A stretch of DNA of 24,444 nt from CAYJHC01 sp964369465 (GTDB lineage: Bacteria > Bacillota > Clostridia > Peptostreptococcales > Anaerovoracaceae). The stretch lies in NCBI GenBank assembly GCA_964369465.1, contig CAYJEX010000021.1:1-24444 (forward strand), read 5' to 3'. Under the pieces are notes generated by a model, which saw nothing but the letters and a program-made list of their open reading frames with translations, made no database searches and was not told where the DNA came from. The translations under genes were made by a program, and so were the position numbers. Positions 6,458-14,756 of this stretch are shown here, piece by piece. Each line of letters begins with the position of its first letter. Within the stretch, counting starts at the first letter, position 1.

Positions 6458-7735
6458 ATGAATGAAATAAAATGCCCCAAATGTGGCGAAGTATTTACAG
6501 TAGATGAATCTGGATATATAGCAATTGCGGGGCAAGTCCGTGATGCTGAATTTCAAAAGGAATTGTTAGAGCGTGAGAGACTTCTAAAATCCGAAAAAGA
6601 AAAAGAACTTATTGCACTAGAAGCGACAGCAAGGGCGGAGCTTGAGAGGACACTTACAGAATCCAAATTAGAAATTGAAAAGTTGAAAGCTCAAATAGGT
6701 TTGTCGGAAACCAACAAAATGATGGCTCTAAAAGATGAAGAGGCTAAGAAAAAAGATGAGTTGGCAGAAAAGAATGCATTAATTTCTAAACTTCAAAATG
6801 AAATTGTTCAAAAAGAAACACAATTGAAATCCGAAAAAGAAGTTGAGATTACTAAACTAAAAGCTGAACTACAGTCTAGCAAAACAGGAACGGAACTTGA
6901 ATTAAAAAATATAAAAGAAAATTATGAAGAAAAACTGAAACAAAAAGAGGAAACGATAGAGTATTATAAAGATTTGAAAACAAAACTTTCTACAAAAATG
7001 CTTGGTGAAACTTTAGAACAACACTGTGAAATAGAGTTTAATAGTCTTAGAGCGACAGGTTTTAGGAATGCATATTTTGAAAAAGATAATGATGCAAAAA
7101 CTGGAAGCAAAGGAGACTATATATTTAAAGAACAAACAGAAAGTGGAGTTGAGTTTATTTCGATAATGTTTGAAATGAAGAATGAGATGGACACTACTGC
7201 AACTAAAAAGAAAAACGAAGACTTCTTAAAAGAGCTTGATAAAGATAGGAATGAAAAAGGTTGCGAATATGCTGTCTTAGTATCTTTGCTGGAGTCTGAT
7301 AATGAGCTATATAATAATGGTATTGTTGATATGTCACATAAATTTCCTAAAATGTATGTGGTAAGACCTCAGTTTTTTATTCCGATTATAACATTGCTTA
7401 GAAATGCTGCTAATAATTCGATTCAATATAGAGAGCAAATAGCTGAATACAAAAATCAAAATATTGATATTTCAAATTTCGAAAGGGATATGATTGATTT
7501 TAAAGATAAGTTCAATTACAACTATGACTTGGCGAGTAAAAAATTCCAGACAGCTATAAATGAGATTGATAAAACTATTGATCATCTATATAAAACAAAA
7601 GAAGCTTTATTGTCGTCTGAAAATAATTTGAGATTAGCAAATAATAAAGCACAGGACTTAAGCATCAAAAAACTCGTAAAAAATAATCCTACTATGGCAC
7701 AAAAATTTGAAGGTGTAAAAACTGATGAAAAATAA
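6458..7735 (+). CDS. DUF2130 coiled-coil protein, possible nuclease
   Basis: A 425-residue protein of the DUF2130 (COG4487) family, whose function is not established. It starts with a CPKCG half zinc ribbon (Cys6 and Cys9) followed by a long charged coiled coil (about 30-185) that contains two similar KSEKE segments. The conserved core then has KMLGETLE, GSKGDY (Asp220) and FEMKNE (Glu239, Lys241). The D...ExK spacing resembles PD-(D/E)xK nucleases, and a coiled coil plus this fold recalls RmuC; this is inference. A second helical region follows the core. I chose the ATG at 6458 because AGGAGA lies five bases upstream. An in-frame ATG at 6437 has no ribosome-binding site. The gene is monocistronic between its own promoter and a strong terminator. 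Confidence 0.8.
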   Translation: MNEIKCPKCGEVFTVDESGYIAIAGQVRDAEFQKELLERERLLKSEKEKELIALEATARAELERTLTESKLEIEKLKAQIGLSETNKMMALKDEEAKKKDELAEKNALISKLQNEIVQKETQLKSEKEVEITKLKAELQSSKTGTELELKNIKENYEEKLKQKEETIEYYKDLKTKLSTKMLGETLEQHCEIEFNSLRATGFRNAYFEKDNDAKTGSKGDYIFKEQTESGVEFISIMFEMKNEMDTTATKKKNEDFLKELDKDRNEKGCEYAVLVSLLESDNELYNNGIVDMSHKFPKMYVVRPQFFIPIITLLRNAANNSIQYREQIAEYKNQNIDISNFERDMIDFKDKFNYNYDLASKKFQTAINEIDKTIDHLYKTKEALLSSENNLRLANNKAQDLSIKKLVKNNPTMAQKFEGVKTDEK

Positions 7736-7741
7736 TTTAAA

Positions 7742-7784
7742 CATGCACTTTGCAAATACGCTTGTAAAGTGCATGGCTTTTTAA
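7742..7784. terminator. Strong, probably bidirectional terminator
   Basis: A 14-bp stem with one G-T pair (7742-7755 with 7762-7775) and a six-base loop, followed by GCTTTTT on the plus strand. On the minus strand the stem is followed by a T-rich run, so it can also end the convergent MATE transcript, whose stop codon lies at its edge. Confidence 0.85.
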
Positions 7785-9790
7785 TCGCTTAAATAAGATA
7801 CAATTATATCAACTGCTTTTTTTATTCCGACTTCTGATGTGTCTATACAAATATGATAATTATTTATATCCTTCCAATCTAGACCCGTGTTAGCTTTGTA
7901 GTAAGAATTTCTTTTTGAGTCAATTGCTAAAATTTCTTCCTCGAGTTTTTTGCGAGATTTTCTTTCTGAAATTTGAGATGCTTTATTGATACAACGATCT
8001 ATTCTAAAATTCATATCAGAGGAATAGATAAATACTTTGAGTGGATTATATTCCTCCAATATGTGGTTTGTGCAACGACCAACAAAAACGCCTTTTGTTT
8101 TTTCTGCGAGCTCTCTTAATATTTTATTCTCGGCTATATTTATTTTTTCTAGAGGTAGTTGACTATATTTCATGAATGAGCGGCTAAAAGTATATGCAAA
8201 ATCTTTTGTATTCACTTCGTCTAACTTGTTTACTAATTCAGAAGAAATGCCACTGCTTTCTGATATATAATTAATTAATTCCTTGTCGTAGTAAGCACAT
8301 TCCAAAATATCGGATAGTCTTTTTGCTACTTCACGTCCGCCACTTCCGAACTGTCTATTCACAGTAATTATTCTATTTGAACTTTTCCTTGAAGCTCCAT
8401 TGCTACTCTTTGTGTTCTCTTTGGACATTGTTTCGTTATATGAACTTGTAGAGTTTGATGAAAATGTTTTTTTGTGAACTTTTTTGAGTAAAACTAAACC
8501 TATAATTAAGGCGCAAAATTCTGCAAATGGAACAGTGAGCCATATTCCATTGATTTCTAAAAATTTTGGTAGGAAAAAAATTCCTATGCTCACAAATACG
8601 AATCCTCTACTTGCAGCTACAATAACTGATTCCAGACCTTTTCCTATAAATGTAAAATAGCCCGAATTTAATATATTAAAACCAGAAATTAGAAAAGATA
8701 TAGCATACAATTTTGCTCCAGATGCTGCTAGATCAATTAATTCTGGATTGTCTTTAATAAACATACTTACAAGCTCTTCACCAAAAAAGAATAATACACA
8801 GAACAATATGATTCCAAAAATAAAGTTGCTTGTGTAAGAGAGTTTCATTAGTTTTTTTACACGTTTATGTTCGTTTGCTCCGAAATTGTAACTTATAACT
8901 GGACCAATCCCGTCAGAAATACCGAATAATAATAATGAACCTAATACTCCTATATAGTTGATTGCGGTAAATGCCGCAACGCCTCCTGGGCCAGCAATTG
9001 CCATTAATGATGTGTTGAATAAAAATGCAGTTATTCCAATAGAAATCGAATTAACACCTTCTGAAGATCCGTTGTATAGAACGCTTAATATACTTTTGCT
9101 AGATAACTTTCCAACGAAAAAATTGATGACATTTGTTTTTTTCAACATTGGTGACATAACCACAAGAAATGCCGAAGTATATGCTAACCCAGTTGCAAGA
9201 GCAGCCCCCAATACACCTAAGTCAAAATGTGCAATAAACAAATAATCAAGCGAGACATTTACAATTATACTTAATACGGAACCATAAAAATATTTTTCGG
9301 GTTTACCTACGATTCTATTTAAAAAACCAATGTAAAGCATCATACACATAGGAATAGCGAAAATAGAAATATATTTAATATATGTTGCTGAGTTTTCAAG
9401 AAGAGTAAAATCAGCACCCAATAGAGATGCAACCTGTTTGTTTAAAGTTAAGCCTAAAACTGTGATAATAGCAGCACAGATAAGAATAATTACTTTGAAA
9501 GTATGGAAACAGTTCTGAGATTCTTTTTTATTACCTTTTCCTAGGTTTATTCCAATGTGGCTTTGTGAACCAATACTTATTATCATGCTTACGCCAAAAA
9601 TAAGTTGCATGAATGGTATTGCAATATTTACACTTGCAAGGGCATTGCTACTTACATAATTTCCCACAAACATTCCATCGATCATCCCTTGAACACCTGA
9701 TATTATCATTGCAATTACTGCTGGAAAGCAATACTTCAAAAATAACTTAGGAACGCTACTAGTGCTTAATATATTATCTAAAGTCATCAT
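7781..9790 (-). CDS. MATE-type efflux transporter fused to a cytidylate-kinase-like domain
   Basis: A 669-residue fusion. Residues about 1-440 are a complete MATE-family cation/drug antiporter with about twelve spans. Typical segments are GMIDGMFVGNYV at 35-46, GSQSHIGINLGKGN at 74-87 and FGISDGIGPVISYNFGAN at 289-306. A Ser/Asn-rich hydrophilic linker (about 441-472) leads to a cytosolic domain at 473-669 matching the cytidylate-kinase-like family (Cytidylate_kin2). That domain has RQFGSGGREVAKRL at 479-492, YYDKELI at 500-506, VFVGRC at 568-573 and a DRCIN segment. The phosphate loop is GSGGR rather than GxxGxGK[ST], as usual in this family. The ATG at 9788-9790 lies inside the MarR gene (17-base overlap), nine bases after GGAGG, so translation is coupled. 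The role of the kinase-like part is unknown. Confidence 0.88.
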   Translation of the reverse strand: MMTLDNILSTSSVPKLFLKYCFPAVIAMIISGVQGMIDGMFVGNYVSSNALASVNIAIPFMQLIFGVSMIISIGSQSHIGINLGKGNKKESQNCFHTFKVIILICAAIITVLGLTLNKQVASLLGADFTLLENSATYIKYISIFAIPMCMMLYIGFLNRIVGKPEKYFYGSVLSIIVNVSLDYLFIAHFDLGVLGAALATGLAYTSAFLVVMSPMLKKTNVINFFVGKLSSKSILSVLYNGSSEGVNSISIGITAFLFNTSLMAIAGPGGVAAFTAINYIGVLGSLLLFGISDGIGPVISYNFGANEHKRVKKLMKLSYTSNFIFGIILFCVLFFFGEELVSMFIKDNPELIDLAASGAKLYAISFLISGFNILNSGYFTFIGKGLESVIVAASRGFVFVSIGIFFLPKFLEINGIWLTVPFAEFCALIIGLVLLKKVHKKTFSSNSTSSYNETMSKENTKSSNGASRKSSNRIITVNRQFGSGGREVAKRLSDILECAYYDKELINYISESSGISSELVNKLDEVNTKDFAYTFSRSFMKYSQLPLEKINIAENKILRELAEKTKGVFVGRCTNHILEEYNPLKVFIYSSDMNFRIDRCINKASQISERKSRKKLEEEILAIDSKRNSYYKANTGLDWKDINNYHICIDTSEVGIKKAVDIIVSYLSD

Positions 9791-10226
9791 CTTTATTTTC
9801 CTCCAACATTGTATTACTTATCAAATTTAACATTTCACACAAATTAGCTATGTCCTTGGCAGAATATTTTTCTTTTATTATTTTGATAACGTCCTTGCCA
9901 AGTTTTTCTCCTGAATATTGAAAATATGTGCCTTCGTTTACAAATAGATAGTGAATACGCTTGTCTGTGGGGCTTTGTTTTCTTGTTATGTAACCTTTTT
10001 TGATTAGCTCTTTTATCTTTTTAGTAACGGATGGCCTTGAAACATGTAGCATATCTGCAATTTGTGTTGATGTGTATTTGCCAGGATATGCTGAAATAAT
10101 GTCGAGATAGAGGACATCGTTATAAGTGAGTTTTGTTTTGTCTTGTAAAGTATGTTGTAGCTTAAGTTCAGAAATAGATAAATCATGATAAAATTTACTT
10201 ATTGTTTTTATTAGTTCCTTATACAT
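9774..10226 (-). CDS. MarR-family transcriptional regulator
   Basis: A winged-helix regulator of about 150 residues. The helix-turn-helix (STQIADMLHVSRPSVTKKIKEL) and the wing (KGYITRKQSPTDKRIHYLFV) are clear and match the MarR pattern, including the D-R pair of the wing. I chose the ATG at 10224-10226 because GGAGG lies five bases upstream; an ATG twelve bases earlier lies upstream of that site. The downstream MATE fusion overlaps the 3' end, so the regulator most likely controls its own gene and the transporter. The promoter carries an inverted repeat suited to a MarR dimer. Ligand unknown. Confidence 0.9.
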   Translation of the reverse strand: MYKELIKTISKFYHDLSISELKLQHTLQDKTKLTYNDVLYLDIISAYPGKYTSTQIADMLHVSRPSVTKKIKELIKKGYITRKQSPTDKRIHYLFVNEGTYFQYSGEKLGKDVIKIIKEKYSAKDIANLCEMLNLISNTMLEENKDDDFR

Positions 10227-10236
10227 TCTATCCTCC

Positions 10237-10276
10237 ATTTAGTTGCACAATAATAGTTATTATAACGCAACTAAAT
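10237..10276. promoter_or_regulatory. Inverted-repeat operator of the MarR/MATE unit
   Basis: ATTTAGTTGC (10237-10246) and GCAACTAAAT (10267-10276) are perfect 10-bp arms 20 bases apart, with an inner AATAA/TTATT. The right arm lies in the promoter spacer and the -10 lies between the arms, so binding would block transcription. The AGTTGC/GCAACT core is typical of MarR-family sites in Bacillota. Confidence 0.7.
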
Positions 10277-10287
10277 CACTATGTCAA
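10259..10287 (-). promoter_or_regulatory. Perfect-consensus promoter for the MarR/MATE unit
   Basis: On the minus strand TTGACA (10282-10287), exactly 17 bases, and TATAAT (10259-10264). Transcription should start near 10252, giving a leader of only about 25 bases. Such a strong promoter makes sense only if repressed. Confidence 0.85.
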
Positions 10288-10380
10288 GTATAGGTATATT
10301 GTGTCAATCGCATCAAAATAAACAATTGGAGTGGACTACTTTGGTATGTTGCGCTTCTTCTTTCGTGGATAAAATAGTTT

Positions 10381-10408
10381 TTGCAATGCTATTAAAATAA
10401 TGTATAAT
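10381..10408 (+). promoter_or_regulatory. Promoter for the iron-sulphur protein gene
   Basis: TTGCAA (10381-10386), a 16-base spacer and TATAAT (10403-10408). The leader to the GTG at 10551 is about 135 bases and very AT-rich. It contains an 11-codon ATG frame at 10437 without a good ribosome-binding site. Confidence 0.55.
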
Positions 10409-10550
10409 GTATATATATAGATTGTGGATGTTATTATGAAAAACAAAATTGTTTTCGAAGATGTTACATAGATATATTAACTTGAAAAACGGATTTATAA
10501 TAGAAAAAAATAATTGTAAAAATTAAAATATAATAAAGGAGAGTTTAACG

Positions 10551-11216
10551 GTGGGAAAGAAAAGTGTCAGAATAGATGAAGAGGCGTGTATTGGTTGTGG
10601 TATATGTGCAGAAGTATGTGAACAAAGTGCGATTGAAATGATCGATGGAATTGCAAAGGTTACACGAGAAGATTATTGCGATGGCATTGGGAACTGTTTG
10701 CCTGCCTGTCCAGTCAATGCGATTACATTTCTTGATGTGAATAGTAATGAAAATAGCATAACAAATTTGCCTCATTCTTGTTCTGAAAATGGATTCAAAG
10801 AAACAAACTCTCAAAGTGACACTTCCTGTTTTTTGAAGTGTGAAGCTAAGTCAGAGTTGAAACAATGGCCAGTACAGATAAAACTTGTTTTAGAAAACGC
10901 ACCATATTTTAATGGATGTGACTTGTTAATTGCAGCAGATTGCACGGCTTATGCATATGCAAGCTTTCATAGCTGCTTGATGAAGAATAGAATTACAATT
11001 ATTGGTTGCCCAAAACTAGATATGTGTGATTATACTGAAAAACTAACGAAAATAATATCTTCAAACGATATAAAAAGTGTGACAGCTGTTCGAATGGAAG
11101 TTCCATGTTGTGGTGGAATAGAACTTGCAACAATTAAGGCGATTAAAGCAAGTGAGAAAATTATTCCGTGGCAAGTTATAACTGTATCTAGAGATGGTAT
11201 TATTATTGAAATCTAA
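10551..11216 (+). CDS. Ferredoxin-like iron-sulphur protein with Cys-rich C-terminus
   Basis: A 221-residue protein starting at GTG after a GGAG site. The first cluster motif is canonical (CxxCxxCxxxC at Cys13, 16, 19 and 23). The second reads Cys43-x5-Cys49-x3-Cys53-Pro, with Ile46 where the second cysteine of a [4Fe-4S] motif would stand, so it may bind a [3Fe-4S] cluster or use an outside ligand. A variable linker (about 62-105) precedes a conserved C-terminal domain beginning KQWPVQIKL, with further cysteines at 123, 131, 142, 153, 159, 186 and 187 (the last two in VPCCGG). Proteins of this kind occur in anaerobic Clostridia and Thermotogae, but their electron-transfer partners are not known to me. 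It is cytosolic and monocistronic. Confidence 0.85.
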   Translation: MGKKSVRIDEEACIGCGICAEVCEQSAIEMIDGIAKVTREDYCDGIGNCLPACPVNAITFLDVNSNENSITNLPHSCSENGFKETNSQSDTSCFLKCEAKSELKQWPVQIKLVLENAPYFNGCDLLIAADCTAYAYASFHSCLMKNRITIIGCPKLDMCDYTEKLTKIISSNDIKSVTAVRMEVPCCGGIELATIKAIKASEKIIPWQVITVSRDGIIIEI

Positions 11217-11217
11217 T

Positions 11218-11250
11218 CTAAAAAAGTAGTGCATTGCACTACTTTTTTAG
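11218..11250. terminator. Bidirectional terminator between convergent genes
   Basis: A perfect 16-bp inverted repeat (11218-11233 with 11235-11250) around a single T, with A-tract and T-tract arms that give a T-run on either strand. It serves both the iron-sulphur gene and the convergent PAS-GGDEF gene. Confidence 0.9.
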
Positions 11251-11265
11251 TATATATAGATTACG

Positions 11266-13590
11266 CTATTTTTTTTTGTTTTTCTTACGTTCTTCGTCAA
11301 GTAATATGAATGTGGAAATTGTTTTTGCCAAATACTGCAATGTGTTAATTTCTTTTTCGTTCCATTTTCTTGGTTTGTTACAATCGTCAAGGCCTAAGTA
11401 CAATTTAACATAGTTTTTTTCTTTGACTTGTGCGTGTAAGAAAGATTTAACTTCTTGGTTTTTCATAAAACTATTGATCTTTGGATCGGAAAAAGAGTTA
11501 ATATCACTGCTGTAAATAACTACTGAATTCACAGAGTCTTTAAAGAAAAACTCGAAAGATTTTCTGTCAATATTTTTTAAGTGGCTATTTTGAGAGGTGA
11601 TATTTATGTTGCACCATTCAAAAGTATTGGAGTAAGTTTCCCCTTCGTTATGGGTTTCAAAGATATAGACTCTATCAGCGTTAAATTTTTCTCCGATAAG
11701 TTTCATTGCCCAATTAAGTGAAGAAGAAATGTTTTTTGCATCGTATAGAAGTTCAAAAATAACTGAAATAAGTTCTGTGTCGAGGTAGGCACTGGCAGCT
11801 CGGCTAGCATTTTCTAACGTCGTGAGATTCTTATTGTTTGAGTTCATGAACTTCGAATCGTAGAATGTTGCGCGATTTTTTCCAGCAATTTTTGATTGAT
11901 AAAGTGCTTTGTCAGCAGCTTTGAATAGTTCTTCGTATGTTTTCCCATCTAATGGATATCTTGCGATGCCGATACTTGCAGAAACTTTGTACGAACCTTG
12001 TTCTATGTCATATACTTTGCTAAACGCTTTAGAAATTTTTTCAATTTTTGAGTTGATAATATTCACATCAGAAATGTCGTGTGCGAAGGCCACAAATTCA
12101 TCGCCACCTATTCTTCCGATAATATCTCCATTTCTAAAACATGTTTTCAAACTTTCTGAAATTTCAGATAATACTAAGTCTCCGAACTGGTGTCCAAGAT
12201 TATCATTGATTGCTTTGAAATTATCAATATCGATAACAAACAAAGTGTGTAGTGAATTGTTTTCTGCTGAAAGTGTTTCTGAAATCAATGATTCGGAAGT
12301 GATTTTGTTATAACAATTTGTAAGTAAATCTGTTTTAGAACGAATTTCAATTGTTTTCTGCTCATTAACATCAACAGCCTTTCCAATCGTTGCCATAGGA
12401 ATTCCATTCTCGTTCGTGACTGTTTGATAAATGAATTTATGATATTTAATAGAACCATCAAGTGCTATAAGTCTTATCTCGGCACTGGAAGGAACACCGG
12501 TTTTCATATTTTCTGCAATTCGTAAAAACTCAGGAATATCCTCTTTGTATACTACTCCTGAATTTGCAAGGTGTTCAGGGAATAAGGTGTTGTCATTATC
12601 GGAATCGAATATTTTACTTCCGTTGCCAAAATATTGAATGGTTGATGTATTTAAATCTACAACAAAGAACCATTCCTCAGAAAGTTTTGACATGATATTG
12701 ATTAACGTTTTGTCTGAAATTTTATTGAAGAAATATTCTTCAACTGCATGTATTTTATTATAGCCTAAAAGCTGAGGTCTTAAATCTCTTGTGAAACCTG
12801 CAACCATATCTTCGTGGTTTTCACCAATACCTAATACTTTTACGAGAGTAATTTCAGCTGGAATTTCATCTCCATTCAATTTGCAATGCATCCATTTGAA
12901 TTTTACGTATCCAGTAGAAAACGCTTGTTGAATATTTTCTAATGCTGCTTCTGTGCTAGGTCTTCCATCTGGCTGGAATTCAGGAGAAAGTTTAAAAAAT
13001 TCGTCCAGATATTGTTGCTCAGTCGCTAGGTTAAATAGCGAGACTGCTTTTGCATTACACATTATATTATCAAATTTAGAATTCCAAAGGTTTATGCAAA
13101 GAGGTGTTGCGTCGATAAGTGCCCTAAATCGTTTGGCAAACAGCTTTTCTTTTTCACGTTCTTCTGATACATTGCTTATGTCGTGAGCATAGCATAATAT
13201 ATATGACTTGCCGTTTTCGTCGAAACTCTCAAGCTTTAAGAAGACAAATTCAGTATTAATTAGTTTGCCTGACATGCTAGTAGAGGTCATTCGAAAAGTT
13301 TCTTTGCCACTTTTGTATACATTTGCAAAATTGTTCATTAGTATTTCTTTGCTAAATTCTCCATCAACTTGTTTGCATGGAAAAAGAGTAAGAAAATGTT
13401 TAGAAAACTCTATTTCGTCTTCACATTCGAACATATCGTATAGGCTTTCGTTGCAAGTACATACATGAAAGTCACTGTCTAAAACAAAAATTGAATTAGG
13501 TGTTTGAGTAAAAATTGAAACGAAAATATTTAAATCAACGCTTATTTTTTCTTCTAAAAAATCTTTTAACTTGTACACCTTTTTGTTCAA
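11266..13590 (-). CDS. PAS-GGDEF-GAF diguanylate cyclase
   Basis: A 774-residue cytosolic signalling protein without membrane spans. Three PAS-like regions can be read at about 20-140, 150-270 and 300-410. The GGDEF domain covers about 412-578, with DLLTNCYNK at 421-429, FVIDIDNFKAIND at 451-463, an intact I-site RNGD at 486-489 and GGDEF at 495-499. A GAF-like domain follows at about 600-765 (FNADRVYIFE, then LYLGLDDC). The C-terminus ends in a Lys-rich tail. The start is TTG, which has GAGGT seven bases upstream; no in-frame ATG fits better. Predicted to be an active, product-inhibited c-di-GMP synthase responding to cytosolic ligands or redox state. A GAF domain after the catalytic domain is the less common order. 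Confidence 0.87.
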   Translation of the reverse strand: MNKKVYKLKDFLEEKISVDLNIFVSIFTQTPNSIFVLDSDFHVCTCNESLYDMFECEDEIEFSKHFLTLFPCKQVDGEFSKEILMNNFANVYKSGKETFRMTSTSMSGKLINTEFVFLKLESFDENGKSYILCYAHDISNVSEEREKEKLFAKRFRALIDATPLCINLWNSKFDNIMCNAKAVSLFNLATEQQYLDEFFKLSPEFQPDGRPSTEAALENIQQAFSTGYVKFKWMHCKLNGDEIPAEITLVKVLGIGENHEDMVAGFTRDLRPQLLGYNKIHAVEEYFFNKISDKTLINIMSKLSEEWFFVVDLNTSTIQYFGNGSKIFDSDNDNTLFPEHLANSGVVYKEDIPEFLRIAENMKTGVPSSAEIRLIALDGSIKYHKFIYQTVTNENGIPMATIGKAVDVNEQKTIEIRSKTDLLTNCYNKITSESLISETLSAENNSLHTLFVIDIDNFKAINDNLGHQFGDLVLSEISESLKTCFRNGDIIGRIGGDEFVAFAHDISDVNIINSKIEKISKAFSKVYDIEQGSYKVSASIGIARYPLDGKTYEELFKAADKALYQSKIAGKNRATFYDSKFMNSNNKNLTTLENASRAASAYLDTELISVIFELLYDAKNISSSLNWAMKLIGEKFNADRVYIFETHNEGETYSNTFEWCNINITSQNSHLKNIDRKSFEFFFKDSVNSVVIYSSDINSFSDPKINSFMKNQEVKSFLHAQVKEKNYVKLYLGLDDCNKPRKWNEKEINTLQYLAKTISTFILLDEERKKNKKK

Positions 13591-13639
13591 TGTTGTTACC
13601 TCGCTATATTGTATGTTTATCTATTTATTTTTCTAAAAC

Positions 13640-13668
13640 ATTTTACCACTAAAATATTAAAAAATCAA
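13640..13668 (-). promoter_or_regulatory. Promoter for the PAS-GGDEF-GAF gene
   Basis: On the minus strand TTGATT (13663-13668), 17 bases and TAAAAT (13640-13645), with a TGn extended -10 element. Start near 13633, about 40 bases before the TTG codon. Confidence 0.6.
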
Positions 13669-13701
13669 CAAAAACAAGTTATTTATTATAAATACACGTC
13701 C

Positions 13702-13730
13702 TTGAAAGAAAGGAAAATATGAGATATACT
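13702..13730 (+). promoter_or_regulatory. Promoter for the dehydratase-to-oxidoreductase gene run
   Basis: TTGAAA (13702-13707), 17 bases and TATACT (13725-13730). Transcription from about 13737 would leave almost no leader for an ATG at 13742, which argues for a start codon further in. Confidence 0.6.
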
Positions 13731-13762
13731 TTTATTATGCGATGAATGAATCTGGGAGAATG

Positions 13763-14734
13763 ATGTTAGATATGAATATGATTAAATATAGCGATATTGT
13801 TAAGGCGAGAGAAAATATTTCACCATATATAAACGAAACACCGTTGCTTAGAGTGTTTTCTTTGGAAAAACTTCTTGGATGTGAAGTTTATTTGAAGCTA
13901 GAAAATGAACAACTTACAAGATCATTTAAAATCAGAGGAGCTATGAATTCGCTGCTGAATCTTTCAAAAGAAGAAAGAGAAAAAGGTGTGATTTGTTCCT
14001 CTAGTGGAAACCATGGACAAGGTATTGCGTACGGAGCTTCTCTGTTAGGTATTTCTGCAAAAGTAGTAATGCTTTCAAATGCAAACCCAACAAAAATGGA
14101 AAAAATAAAATCATATGGAGGAGAATTAATTGTTGTTGGAGAAACTTCAAGCGAAAGAGATAAAATTGCTGAAAATATTTCTATTGAAGAAGGGCGTACA
14201 TTCATTCATCCTTATGATAACGATTTTGTAAGAGCAGGACAAGGAACAATTGCGTTAGAAATAATAGATAAGATGCCAGATATAGACACAATAATAGTTC
14301 CTGTAGGTAGTGGAGGTCTTATTTCAGGTATATCTGTGTGTGCAAAATCATCTAATTGTAACATTGAAATTATGGGTGCAGAACCAAAAGGGGCGTGTAG
14401 ATATTATTTAAGCAAACAAGAAGGCAGACCGATTTCCTTAAATAAAGTTGAAACGATTGCAGATGGGACTAGAACAGATACAGCAAATAATAACAATTTT
14501 GAATATATAATGAGAAATGTCGATGAGTTAATTTTGGCAGAAGAAAGTACAATAAAATATGTTATGGATACACTCATGCATTCAGAAGGAATTGTTGCAG
14601 AACCATCGGGGGCATTAGCGATAGCTGCATATATTGATAGCTCGAATGATGAAAAATTCTGTAGTGCCTCTAACAGAAAATCATCGCGGGACAAAAGAAA
14701 GATTTGCTTTGTTGTTTCCGGAGGGAATGTATAA
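13763..14734 (+). CDS. Threonine/serine dehydratase (PLP fold type II)
   Basis: A PLP enzyme of about 323 residues that deaminates threonine to 2-oxobutyrate (or serine to pyruvate). The PLP lysine lies in SFKIRGA near residue 56, the SSGNHGQG loop near 81-88 and the glycine-rich phosphate-binding loop GSGG near 182-185. There is no C-terminal ACT domain, so it belongs with the short catabolic TdcB type or with serine racemase-like proteins rather than feedback-regulated IlvA. The start is uncertain. GGGAG at 13754-13758 suits the ATG at 13763, while ATGs at 13742 and 13772 are also in frame; homologues would fit a start at 13763 or later. It opens a five-gene plus-strand run; the next gene starts 22 bases after the stop. 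Confidence 0.87.
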   Translation: MLDMNMIKYSDIVKARENISPYINETPLLRVFSLEKLLGCEVYLKLENEQLTRSFKIRGAMNSLLNLSKEEREKGVICSSSGNHGQGIAYGASLLGISAKVVMLSNANPTKMEKIKSYGGELIVVGETSSERDKIAENISIEEGRTFIHPYDNDFVRAGQGTIALEIIDKMPDIDTIIVPVGSGGLISGISVCAKSSNCNIEIMGAEPKGACRYYLSKQEGRPISLNKVETIADGTRTDTANNNNFEYIMRNVDELILAEESTIKYVMDTLMHSEGIVAEPSGALAIAAYIDSSNDEKFCSASNRKSSRDKRKICFVVSGGNV

Positions 14735-14756
14735 GAAGGGGAATTGATAGTTTCAA

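Noticed and set aside
8958..9245. A 95-codon plus-strand ORF inside the MATE gene
   Set aside because: It is antisense to well-conserved MATE coding sequence and has no ribosome-binding site or recognisable product.
10437..10472. An 11-codon ORF as a leader peptide for the iron-sulphur gene
   Set aside because: It has no convincing ribosome-binding site, no regulatory codon run and no attenuator hairpin downstream.
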